From Gracilaria vermiculophylla (Eukaryota > Rhodophyta > Florideophyceae > Gracilariales > Gracilariaceae): 22,607 nt of DNA. The stretch spans positions 1,111,616 through 1,134,222 of the forward strand of contig JAHNZQ020000277.1 in the NCBI GenBank assembly GCA_019155205.2, given 5' to 3'. The notes beneath the pieces were generated by a model. That model saw nothing but the letters and a program-made list of their open reading frames with translations, ran no database searches and was not told the DNA's origin. Made by a program: the position numbers and the translations under genes. Shown piece by piece: positions 1 to 8,363 of the stretch; the stretch's first letter is position 1, and every line of letters starts with the position of its first letter.

Positions 1-512
1 GTCTTGTGCGTTCCCGAATATGACGCATTGCGATCTCAGAACAGTTCTCGATTCCCTCAATGTAGCCCGCTCTTTGCAAAGCTTCTTTGTAGTTCCAGAC
101 TAACTGCCACACTCGACTTCGGGCATCAGAAAGCTTCATATCCATTCTAATATCAGAAACAATCCGTTTGCATTCGTCACTACGAAGTTTCTTGATTTCC
201 AACTTCAAAATGCTTCTCAAAACAGTCTTGCAGCATCTGTTCAGTTATGTTTGTTACGCATTTTGCATCGATATACTCGCCATAAATGAGAATTTCTAAC
301 ACTGTCTCCGTTTACAAAGCCTTGTACGATGTTGAAATGATGCTTATGCCTGGTTCTTTGTTCTTCTCTTCAACTTTCATCTCGTAAATTTTTCTTTCCT
401 TCAGAAAACGAGATATAGACGGAATGTCAATGCCTTCCAGAAGAGGCGCTTCCAACCCAACAATAGTCGACTGTGGAACTATCGGTGGTCCTGACTTTTC
501 CACTTCTGCCAT
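1..512 (-). pseudogene. Gypsy-type gag polyprotein, N-terminal part, broken, runs off the left edge
   Basis: Gag forms the particle of an LTR retrotransposon. Reading leftward from an ATG at 512, the protein begins MAEVEKSGPPIVPQST and has the segment SRFLKERKIYEMKVE, a start I associate with gag proteins of oomycete-type Gypsy elements (recalled, not searched). An in-frame TAA at 314-312 interrupts it; the same frame then continues (EILIYGEYIDAKCVTNITEQ) to a TAG at 182-180. A frameshift leads into a segment with DECKRIVSDIRMDMKLSD and WNYKEALQRAGYIEG, which stays open to base 1. Two stops and one frameshift make it a pseudogene. The rest of the element would lie to the left of the window. 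The gag reading is fairly sure; the exact family is inference. Confidence 0.6.
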
Positions 513-1044
513 TGTGCTGACCTGTCTGCAAGCAACGCCATTCGTTTCGAGAATTAATTACAATGGAAAATCACGCGCGTGCAAAATGATCGGCACCCCA
601 GGAGAAGTCCTCCTCTTTTTGCTGATCGCTTTCCTCGGCGTCAGGTACCATTTATTGCCAAAAGCCGGCAAAAGTCTTCTTCGAATTATTCAGCTTCGAA
701 TTCCAAACTTACACTGTCACGGTGCTTTGAATTCAACGGCGCACTGTCGGACTAAATCGAAAAAACAACTCTACTACTAAGCGCTACAAGAAGATTGCGT
801 TAATTGGAGTCTACCATTAACTTGAGCTGCACAACCTACCTTGGTCAAATGGAAGGCGTCCATGTAAGTGACAGTGGTAAAACATGAAGAACCACTGATT
901 TTCGAGCTTGTGCCCAAACGCGTTGTGGCACTTCCGTTTGCCCAAATATATCAGTCGAATTACGGCTCAGCCAAAACATTTTCCACACTTCGTTCATCTC
1001 TTGACTCTGCTCCCTAATTCGATACTAAGCCTTAGGAATAATCA
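513..1044. other. Stretch without a recognisable gene, between gag and the UBR4 relic
   Basis: The leader and 5' LTR of the left-hand minus-strand gag element should lie here, but I see no convincing TG...CA pair and no second LTR copy in the window to compare. The plus-strand frame open at 424-780 has no recognisable motif and partly covers the gag on the other strand. On the minus strand, 848-1044 could hold further decayed UBR4 C-terminus (a possible H..CH cluster near 850-880), but the frame is broken repeatedly and I do not claim it. Confidence 0.4.
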
Positions 1045-1971
1045 AGTGACATTTTCCTACAGTGAATATATAATTCTAAAGCTTTTACTGGGCGATACTG
1101 AAATCCATCTCCACAAACAGCACATGAAGGGCCTTTCACATATTGGGGCTCCTCCATAATTTTCCTCGAATATCTCTCGGTGTTGCCAGAAGAATATTAC
1201 CAAATTGCCTCGCCTTTTCTTGGTATTCATTACTTGCATCTATCAAGTCCCACTTCAACCACATATGCCACTAAACGAGATCAACTGCACTCGGATTTCC
1301 ATGAACAAGGAAAGATAGAAGATGCAGCATAGAACCTCCTACTTTTGGAAAAGTTGCGAGAGAAAGTCTGCCGAGGAATTTTTGAACCCCAGGACTCAGT
1401 TTGTGTGGACTACTCAAAGCGAGGTTCAAAGATTTCTCGCTCTTCCCGGAACATCATTCTACATTGCGAGGCTGGTGAGCCAAGACCTGCTCGGCGGCCA
1501 TAAGCAAAATTTATACCGATTTCACGGCTGCAGGACTTTTTTGAGCGTGTTCAGAAGCAGAAGCGGTACTATCGAGCGAATTGCTAACTGCATTCGAGCA
1601 GTATGTCAGAGTCGCTGTGTTCTCGGCTACTCGGCAAGAGGCAAGCAAAAATCGAAAAACTGGGGCTCCAACAGCCGTTTCTGCATCGTCACCTCGTGAC
1701 TTAAGCACAGATATAAATTCAAATAAAACATCCAAGCCCCCAAACTGTCCTAGAATTAAAGTGTCGCGGAATTGCTCCTCTTCTTCATCATAGCGTACAG
1801 TGTCCGACGGAAGCGACTCTAAATTTGGTTCCGTTACTTCTCCATCTAATCCAGAGAGTCGATGGATTATCGCCATTGGTGGTTGGGCTCTGTCTTCTTG
1901 TTCCCTGGTAAAATCTCCACCTTGGTCCTGATTCGGTCTCCAGGCACCGAGCATTCCTCCTGTATTCCATA

Positions 1972-2324
1972 CTATTCTTGACAATCCTCTGTTTTTTCAT
2001 TGACTACCAGTATTCACAACACGTCTGAAGCCCATGACGTGTGGGTGCTGTGTACGTTGAATGCTCGAGGCCATCGCTGCCGTTGTCGGGCCACGTCCTT
2101 GAATGTAGATCATGTAAAAGCAAGACGACAAGAGTTGAGGACTTCTAGTACCAATTGGTGTGTACAGAAGTCCTCGCTTTATAGACGCCAAAGAACATAC
2201 ACGAGCATAAGCTAGTCTATGCTCACGTAAACAAATACAGAATACAAACGAAGGTCTCGTAAAACAATACAAATACGAAAAGGATGAAACACGCACTTCA
2301 AAGATTCAAAGTCACTGAGACCAC
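1972..2324 (-). other. ~353-nt interruption of the UBR4 relic: intron or inserted solo LTR
   Basis: UBR4-type coding stops being recognisable after AYGHV (about 2329) and resumes at WNTGGMLGAW (from about 1970). Splicing a GT at 2324-2323 to an AG at 1973-1972 restores one open frame across the join, so an intron is possible, but the donor (GTGGTC) is weak. Against an intron, the segment carries a minus-strand CTATAAA (2184-2178) followed at once by a strong hairpin (2137-2175), a layout typical of an LTR promoter and R region. A short GTA repeat flanks the alternative insertion limits. I see no clear TG...CA ends or 5-bp target duplication. I cannot decide between the two. Confidence 0.55.
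2137..2175. repeat. Perfect 10-bp inverted repeat with a nested palindrome
   Basis: GAGGACTTCT at 2137-2146 is the exact reverse complement of AGAAGTCCTC at 2166-2175. The loop contains a second perfect palindrome, ACCAATTGGT, at 2150-2159. On the minus strand the structure starts about 3 nt downstream of a TATA-like CTATAAA (2184-2178), so in a transcript it would sit near the 5' end. It lies inside the segment that interrupts the UBR4 relic. Confidence 0.75.
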
Positions 2325-2613
2325 GCCCTACATGTCCATATGCTCCCATGATTGAAGGATCTAGTTTGATCAGGTTCCCTGCAACAAAAAGCTCCATAGC
2401 AAAGTCATCGTGGAGTAGTCCTGGAAGATAGAGTTCTCTGCACGTTTTCTTCCTAACATCCTGCAAGAAAGGTCCGTCGAATGAAAATGATATATACGGG
2501 TTTCTGGATATATTGCCTCGAATATAATCCTCTTGAGTAAGGGCCTTATTTAGAGACAACATATAAGTTGGCTCTTTCCTCTCCAGACAAAATATGATAC
2601 ACAGCTCTTCCAT

Positions 2614-3640
2614 CGGTATTACAATAGCCTGTGCATCATTTCTGTACTCGGCAGCTTTTAATTCTTACACAAATTCTGATACAATGGACACTGTAGAAGG
2701 CCCTAGTAACAGCAACCTGTGGGACCGTAGAGTTTCGCAGGGACAGATAGAACATTCTTCAGAAAGAGTCGTTTTCATATAAATAAGCTTCCTCAAATAC
2801 AAGTATGTTCGTTGCAAGGACGACGCAATTTGATTTCCTTTCCACCAAAAAGCGTTTTCTTCAAGACTGTTTGTTTTGAAGGAGCAACTTCAGTGCACAT
2901 GCTAAGAACCGCAAATAGGTGTTTCAATGAGTACCTTTCCATGAAAGTCATCAAATGTATTGACGAGTCTGCTTCAACTTCAGATATGAAAAGTTTCCCC
3001 GCCATTGTGCGGGTAAGACTTGTCAGGTGAGTCAGAAATACAATTGAAATAAAGGTATAAATGATAACCGTGAGGCTCAAGCACATTTTCAAGAATATTG
3101 AAAACCTGTTGGGACATATCCTCAACCGTTTTCGCTAGATATAAAGACTCCCCAGTGAGAAAATCGAGTAATTGTAATCGGGGAATTTCTTCGTCGTTGC
3201 AGAGAACTGTCAACAAAGTAAAACATTCGTTTCTCACGGCAGTTCATGGTGTAAAAAACATTAAACGTACGATCCAGTTACTCTGCTCAAACGAGAGTGA
3301 ATTCATCGAAGCTTGTAATCGAGCATCCACACTTTTCGTTTTCAAACTCCAAAGCTGGAAGCATGAGGAGAGTAAGCCTTGTTAAATTTCAATTTGAGGC
3401 AATTCTGTGCAATTCTCAGACTGAACGGAATGCTTCTTCTATAGTAAGCTCCGTAGCCAAGTATTTTGAGAACTACTTCCTTTCAATCAATCAGAAATGT
3501 CAACAGACGCTATTCCTTTATCATGCGAATCCTCCTACACGTGTTCGACCTCTTGGACAGACATTTTCATTTCTAAAGCTTCAGTCCCACTTTCTCTGTT
3601 ACCAAAGTGATCTTCCCCAGTAGAAATTCTGACTCTCTGC
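2614..3640 (-). pseudogene. Probable upstream (more N-terminal) part of the UBR4 relic, heavily frameshifted
   Basis: Directly upstream of the clear UBR4 block, the minus strand keeps a helical-repeat-like coding texture but changes frame often. Pieces that fit an armadillo-type region are MRNECFTLLTVLCNDEEIP (from 3237), EDMSQQVFNILENVLEPHGY, FMERYSLKHLFAVLSMCTEV (about 2945-2886), and, further upstream, a piece containing KILGYGAYYRRSIPF (about 3467-3423). Each is bounded by stops or frameshifts. The link to UBR4 rests on position and general character, not on a signature motif. The limit near 3640 is set by the ABC transporter fragment that begins on the other strand at about 3814. It could instead be unrelated decayed sequence. 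Confidence 0.45.
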
Positions 3641-3813
3641 GCAGGGGATGAACCTCTTAATCATGAATTCCGTTTTTGATAGTGACAAGACTGGGAATCA
3701 TTTGCGCATCTAGCACTGGTACGATTCAAATCAGTTTCGGGACTATAATGAGAGCTGTTCTGTTCACTAGTTCCCAATTCATCAGTGTTTTGGTCAAAGA
3801 CCTTGTTCACTGA

Positions 3814-4470
3814 CTCATCCAGCGCTTTCATGATCCAATCAGCGGTCGCATCAACTTGAATGGTGTCGATCTTCGTGAACTTAATGTCAAGTGGCTTCGA
3901 TCCCAGATCAGGGTCGTGTCTCAGATGCCTTCACTTTTTATGCTATCAATCAAAGAAAACATTGCTCTTGGAGCTGGTCTAGAATTTACGAAGGATGAGC
4001 AGGGTCGATCGGTTTCAAGGCGGAGAAAGGTTTCTGACGAGCAGATTAGCAACGCTGCGAAGAAGGCCAATGCTCACTCATTCATCAGCAAGCTCCCAGA
4101 GGGATACAACACGATGTTTGGAGAAAGAGGAGCAATGCTCAGTGGAGGTCAAAAGCAAAGCGTATGCATCGCAAGAGCGTTAGTTCGTGATCCAAAGATC
4201 TTGCTCCTCGACGAGTCTACGGTGAGTCTGGATACAGCTTGCGAAAGAACTGTGCAAGATGCTCTACACAAAGCTGCCGTGGGAAGAACCACTATCATGA
4301 TTGCGAATCGCTTGAGCAGTATCTGGAATGCTGACAACATATCGTGCGTCCAGAATGGATATGTTATTGAACGGGGTCCGCATGACGCACTTGTCCGAAA
4401 TGAGCAAAGTTTTTACAGAGGATTAATTGAGTTACAAAGAATAGAGAAAGACAAGATGGAAGTGCTGTAG
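3814..4470 (+). pseudogene. ABCB-type multidrug transporter, nucleotide-binding domain only, truncated at both ends
   Basis: ABCB (P-glycoprotein/MDR-like) transporters use ATP to export compounds across membranes. The open frame starts after a TGA at 3811 with LIQRFHDPISG and LNGVDLRELNVKWLRSQI. It then shows the Q-loop (VVSQMPSLF, Gln codon 3922-3924), ENIALGAG, the signature LSGGQKQ (from 4138), Walker B ILLLDE (Glu codon 4213-4215), and the D-loop SLD. The switch-histidine position is Asn (IANRLSSI, codon AAT at 4306-4308) where the family has IAHRLS. The Walker A loop and all transmembrane segments are missing; only a possible scrambled remnant lies at 3787-3813. The stop codon TAG (4468-4470) falls within the first bases of the Copia LTR that begins at 4465. 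As it stands it could not bind ATP normally. The family is near certain; the subfamily is less so. Confidence 0.88.
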
Positions 4471-4743
4471 AAGCATCTAGAAGCTTCTAGGAAGCAACTA
4501 GAAACTGCTAATATCCAGAGACATCTAGAAGGTTCCATTGAAGAAATGATGTAGAAGTATTTAATGCGTTACGATAGAAACTATTAGAAGTTCTAGAAGA
4601 CTATAGAACATCATGAAAACACTATATAAGAAAGAATTGCAGAACAGATTTGAAGAATGATAGAAGTAAAGCCGAGTCATTGAGATAAATCAACAGTGCG
4701 TTTACTCAAGTTTATCTTAAGCTCTGAACTACACCTATTCACA
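4465..4743 (+). repeat. 5' LTR of Copia element A
   Basis: The segment begins TGTAGAAGC and ends TTCACA, giving the TG...CA ends of an LTR. It is 279 bp long, contains a TATATAA box at 4623-4629, is rich in CTAGAA-type words, and is followed at once by a primer-binding-like site (4745-4760) and a gag gene in the same orientation. No intact second copy is present, so the ends come from structure and not from LTR-LTR alignment. A 16-base piece of it (4701-4716) reappears at 6469-6484, at the broken end of this same element. Confidence 0.7.
4623..4629 (+). promoter_or_regulatory. TATA box of the Copia A LTR
   Basis: TATATAA lies 158 bp into the LTR, at the place expected for the retrotransposon's RNA polymerase II promoter. 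The transcript would start some 25-30 bp downstream and read through the leader into gag. Confidence 0.55.
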
Positions 4744-4744
4744 A

Positions 4745-4760
4745 TAGGATATGCGCCCAG
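4745..4760 (+). promoter_or_regulatory. Primer-binding site of Copia element A (half initiator-tRNA type)
   Basis: TAGGATATGCGCCCAG follows the LTR end by one base. It resembles the primer site of classical Copia elements (GGTTATGGGCCCAG type, recalled), which pairs with an internal fragment of the initiator methionine tRNA rather than with its 3' end. By my comparison about three positions differ, in keeping with decay. Confidence 0.55.
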
Positions 4761-4920
4761 ACTACGCCTAAGTCAATCTCGTTGCTAGTAAAACAGCTTA
4801 GAAGTCGGCTGTGAACTTGAAATTCGAACAAAATCGTAGAAGTTCGAGGTTGTACGAAAACCAAATAATCGTGCAGTACAGTTATCAGAATTTCAAAAAC
4901 CCGTGCCATCAGAATCGGGC

Positions 4921-4950
4921 AAAACCGTCAAAAACCGTCAAAAACCATAA
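4921..4950 (+). repeat. 10-bp tandem repeat in the Copia A leader
   Basis: AAAACCGTCA occurs twice exactly (4921-4930, 4931-4940), followed by a third unit that starts AAAACC and then diverges. It lies in the untranslated leader between the primer-binding site and the gag ATG. A short CAGTA repeat follows at about 4960. Confidence 0.75.
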
Positions 4951-5021
4951 TCGACCGTACAGTACAGTACGCTGTGTCATTTCCGAAAATAGAAATTCGT
5001 TAATTCACGTCAACAAGAAAC

Positions 5022-6487
5022 ATGGATATTGAAGAGATGAGCAGGTTCAAAGTAGAGAAACTTAATGGAGATAATTATCTCTCTTGGAAATTTTGCATGA
5101 CAAACTACCTTGAAAAGAAGGGGTATTGGAAAGTTGTAGCATAAGAAGAAAATAATGCTACTGCTAATGAGAAAGCATTAATAGATATTTGTTTATCAGT
5201 CGGTGATAATCAAATAGTCTATGTTGAGTCATGCAAAACCGGTACAGAAGCCTGGAACGCCCTAGCAGAAGTGTACGAAAATAAGGGTATGGCAAACAAA
5301 ATGGACACGGAGGAGCGCTTTGTGACAAAAAGGCTCCACGAGGGAGAATCAGCCAAACAACATATTGAAGAATTAAACCGTCTTAAAACAAAACTGAAAC
5401 AGCTCGGGGTGGATAAAATAAAAGAAGAATATATTATGAGATTGTTTCATAGCTTACCAAAAAGCTATGAAAGTTTGGTTGTTACATTGGAAAATATAGC
5501 TGAAAAGCTAAGAATTGAAGAAATCTTCGCTAGAATTTTGCATGAAGAGTCCAGACAAAAATAGTCTGAAGAGCAAGAAAAAACTGATCGTCTCCTACAG
5601 GGAACAGTCAACAATCAAAAATACAAATTCCCCTATAACTGTCACTACTGTGGAAAGAAAAAGCACAAAATTGTGGACTGTAGAAAACGCAAAAAGGATA
5701 CGAAAAATTCTACACAGCCCAACACGAGCAAAACGTCCTCCGGAAGTTTTTTGATGGCTGAACAAGACGAAAGAAAAATCTATGGAACATGGTATATGGA
5801 CTCTGGTGCATCCTTCCACATGAACAATAATCGAAAGTGGTTTATGGAGGAAACTTTAAAAAGAACTGAGCCAGTTACCATCAATCTAGGAGATGGAACC
5901 CATGTCAAATTAACTGAAAAGGGAAACATATTTTTGGAAATTTCTGTGAGTGGGTCTATGAAGACACTGCACGTGCAAGATGTTTTATTTGTCCCGGAAA
6001 TTGCTACGAACATTTTATCAATTGGGCAAATTGATGAACGTGGACATCGAGTTTATTTTCAAAAAGGGTGGTGCACCGTTTTACCCAAAATACTCAAATG
6101 AAAAACTCCTTCAGGTCAAGAAAGAAAATTCTACCTACTGCTTAAAAAGCTCCAAGAAGATCGAGGAGAATTATGTAGCATACTCAGCCACTATAAGGGA
6201 GCAAGAACTTTGGCATGCCAGACTAGGACATGCTGAAAAATCAGTCTTGAGCCAAATCGTATCAAAGAAAACCGCAGATGGTGTTCCAGAAAAATTGGAA
6301 CAAAACGATATAAGTACATGCAAGGGATGTGTACTTGGGAAAACGAGTTCAAAATCATTTCCGTCATAAGGAAATTTTCAATCAAAGGGAAAATTAGAAC
6401 TCATACACACGGATCTTTGTGGACCTATGAGTACTAAATCCAAAAGAGAAAAATTGTGTTTCGTAACCTTTACTCAAGTTTATCACA
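5022..6487 (+). pseudogene. Copia element A gag-protease-integrase start, broken
   Basis: This is a Copia-type polyprotein. From the ATG at 5022, gag opens with MDIEEMSRFKVEKLNGDNYL and SWKFCMTNYL (UBN2-type gag), then EAWNALAEVYENKG and LFHSLPKSYE. A complete zinc knuckle follows (CHYCGKKKHKIVDC, CX2CX4HX4C), then the protease active site WYMDSGASFHM and the motif VLFVPEIATNILSIGQ. Next come the integrase zinc domain (LWHARLGHAEKS; STCKGCVLGK) and the first catalytic Asp region (LIHTDLCGPMSTKS). Breaks are TAA 5142-5144, TAG 5562-5564, a frameshift near 6066, and TAA 6367-6369. Except for the frameshift, the frame continues across the stops. Beyond FVTFT the expected integrase motif is lost, and the sequence matches the element's own LTR until element B begins at 6488. 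RT and RNase H are absent. Confidence 0.9.
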
Positions 6488-6733
6488 AGAGGCTATCATC
6501 AAGCCATTCTGGCATTGTGGCTTGCGAATGGCTTTAAGAGTATTTGCGTGTTGAGCATTTGTGAGCATTCGAATTGCCTTGTTTGCTGGTTGGTCTACTT
6601 GCTGAGGTTGCTAGGAGCTCCATTGCATTAATCATTTATCGTAAGCAGTAGATGATATCGTTGCATTAAACATTGATAGCATGCACTAGGTAATATGCAT
6701 TAACATTAGCGGATGAATTAACTCAGTGTCACA
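6488..6733 (-). repeat. 3' LTR of element B
   Basis: On the minus strand it starts TGTGACACTGAG just after the G-rich tract and runs about 246 bp. Its distal 64 bp match the LTR fragment next to the assembly gap. The distal end lacks an obvious CA, so that boundary is set by where the two copies stop agreeing and may be off by a few bases. Confidence 0.75.
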
Positions 6734-6740
6734 TCCCCCC
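6734..6740 (-). other. Polypurine tract of element B
   Basis: The minus strand reads GGGGGGA immediately before the LTR's TGTGACA. This is the position and composition of the tract that primes plus-strand DNA synthesis. Confidence 0.65.
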
Positions 6741-6772
6741 GGATCGCTCTAATTTGTCTCCAAGCGAGCTCT

Positions 6773-8353
6773 TTATTGCCATAATTCGCTGTCTTCAGCG
6801 TATCCAGACTCGACGCTGATGCAAAGTACTCCGTTGGAAAATATCTCGATGGGTAACAACCAGGTTTTGTTGTTCCTCTTTGCGAGGTCATCAGACGGGT
6901 TGCATTCTCCAGCTATCCATCGCATATGGTTTAGCTCGTGAGAGTCGAAACTATTTCTTATGCATTGCACGGTTAGGCGTAGTCGGTAGTCTCTTGCTTC
7001 ATGCAACGTTGGTACAGTGTAATTGACACAGCGAGAGTCTATACAGAGCTCGTTGCGTACCTTTTTAGCGGGAACATGGCCATTAATCCTGTATTTAAAT
7101 AGTATCCACGATGATCTGCTTCTGCGCAGGCTAGTACTTTTGCTCCATACGGTGAGTAGCTAACTCATTTCTCTTTGCTACTTGCCCAGTCGAGTGCGGG
7201 AAACAAGTCTACGCCATCTTGGCGCTTGATACAAAGGCCTGTAACCTATCCTGTTTGACCGTATCCGCTTGAATCGGAGTGATTAAATGATGTGCCCGAA
7301 AATGAGGAGACGATCACTTCCGTTATGTCTGCGGATGATGGAGGTGCTATAAAGACGACCCTGGGCTTCATCGAGAGAATATCCTTTAAGATATCGTTTG
7401 CCATGATGAGTTCCTCGACGCGAATCTTGGGTAGCATCTCTTGCATGAGTGACGTTGCGTACGAGGGATGTGGCAGTACTGCATTACCTAGATACATGAG
7501 TTTTGCAGCCAGGGATCGATATTGTTCAACTTCTACTTCTGTTGCTGAGACAACTCTCTGTTTTCGTCGTGCTCTTGAGATCTTAATCGGAGTTAGACGT
7601 TCCAGGTAACGATTCATCGATAAGATAATGTCACCGTTGTCTTCTTGAGCTATCTTGCATCCATCGAAGTGTATTTTGTCGTCAATCATAATCTTGCCCA
7701 CATCGAAGCGTTGCTTAAGTATTGTGGTGAAGCTCTCCATTGCTGAGCGTGTGCCACCGAGCAGAAAGTCATCCATGACCTTAGCGATCAGTAACTGAAT
7801 GTTCCCGTGTGCGTTGCGTTTGATGAATAGCTGCGATATCCCAAGGAATCTCTCCGTTCCGGCCTCTTCTAACATCCAAGTCTGGATGGTTTTCTGCCAT
7901 TGTCGCTCGGCGTCTGCTATGCCGTATGGCAGTTTGCGGAGTTTCCAGAGCGTCCCTCGTTTGCTAGTCCACTCTAGCGGTGGCCGCACGTATATGTCCC
8001 GCGTAATAAGTCCACTTTGTAGTAATGCACCTTTGATGTCTGCAGTACCGATCCTATAGCCGAGGAAAGTGACTATCGATAGCAGCAGTCTCACCATGAA
8101 AAGCGAAGCATTTGAAGAGTCCTTTCTCACGGTGTTCTTTCTCACGGTGTCTTTTTTGGTATCGTGGTTCCCATGCGGGACGATACGTGCCTTCATCTTT
8201 TGCTTGCCATCCTCATTGGTTTTGACCTTGTACACAACGTGTGATGTGATGACATTTGCAAAGCGAGTTACTTCACATTCCAGAATTTCTTCGTAAGCTT
8301 CGGTCCAGTTTGAGTCATGCTCTTGCTTTCGCGCTTTCTCTGAGATAAACGGT
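6773..8353 (-). pseudogene. Element B reverse transcriptase and RNase H
   Basis: RT copies the element's RNA and RNase H removes the template. Reading leftward, a segment with KARKQEHDSNWTEAYEEI leads into VVYKVKTNEDGKQKMKARIV, ADIKGALLQSG, WKLRKLPYGIADAERQW, and the catalytic AKVMDDFLLGG, with both Asp codons intact (7773-7768). The start at 8235 sometimes assigned to this frame is internal. Past TAG 7248-7246, RNase H pieces follow: LDWASSKEK, a TGA, YSPYGAKVLACAEADHRGYY, then a frameshift into IDSRCVN and LHEARDYRLRLTV. The tail HMRWIAGECNPSDDLAKRNN (ORF 7006-6773) ends at the element's last stop. The RT core is open for about 330 codons, the best-preserved catalytic domain in the window. 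A 15-bp tandem duplication lies near its start (about 8122-8151). Confidence 0.88.
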
Positions 8354-8363
8354 AGCGCGAAAC

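Larger units (their letters stand above)
1045..2613 (-). pseudogene. UBR4/BIG-type E3 ubiquitin ligase, C-terminal region, decayed
   Basis: UBR4 (plant BIG, fly Purity of essence) is a giant N-degron E3 ligase. Blocks appear in family order from an ATG at 2613: MEELCIIF; QEDYIRGNISRNPY; CRELYLPGLLHDDFAMEL; after an interruption (2324-1972), IIHRLSGLDGEVTEPNLESL; an acidic run (YDEEEEQF); LGQFGGLDVLFEF; and a zinc-binding block, SCAVCGDGFQYRPVKALELY, with CxxC cysteines at 1124-1122 and 1115-1113. Human UBR4 has matching blocks (recalled): MEQLC, a TRNPY motif, an LLEDD segment, GLLGDATEE, QCGGLE, and CCICREGY. Reading is clean at 2613-2330 and 1971-1511. It then meets a TAA at 1513-1511, further stops, and frame changes before the zinc block. 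The 150-200 residues expected before that block seem to be missing. The identification is strong; whether every break is real or partly intronic is not settled. Confidence 0.82.

Noticed and set aside
424..780. Plus-strand 118-codon frame
   Set aside because: It overlaps the minus-strand gag start and has no recognisable motif; the minus-strand reading is better supported.
1322..1793. Plus-strand frames of 125 and 70 codons
   Set aside because: They are antisense to the UBR4 relic, whose blocks are recognisable on the minus strand.
3666..3840. Minus-strand open stretch (WIMKALDESVNKVFDQNTDE) as a further UBR4 exon
   Set aside because: Its start is antisense to LIQRFHDPISG of the ABC domain, which is much more specific; the rest has no diagnostic motif.
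4471..4620. CTAGAA-rich words downstream of the ABC gene as a satellite or CRISPR-like array
   Set aside because: The words are irregularly spaced, with no constant repeat or spacer length; they are part of the LTR.
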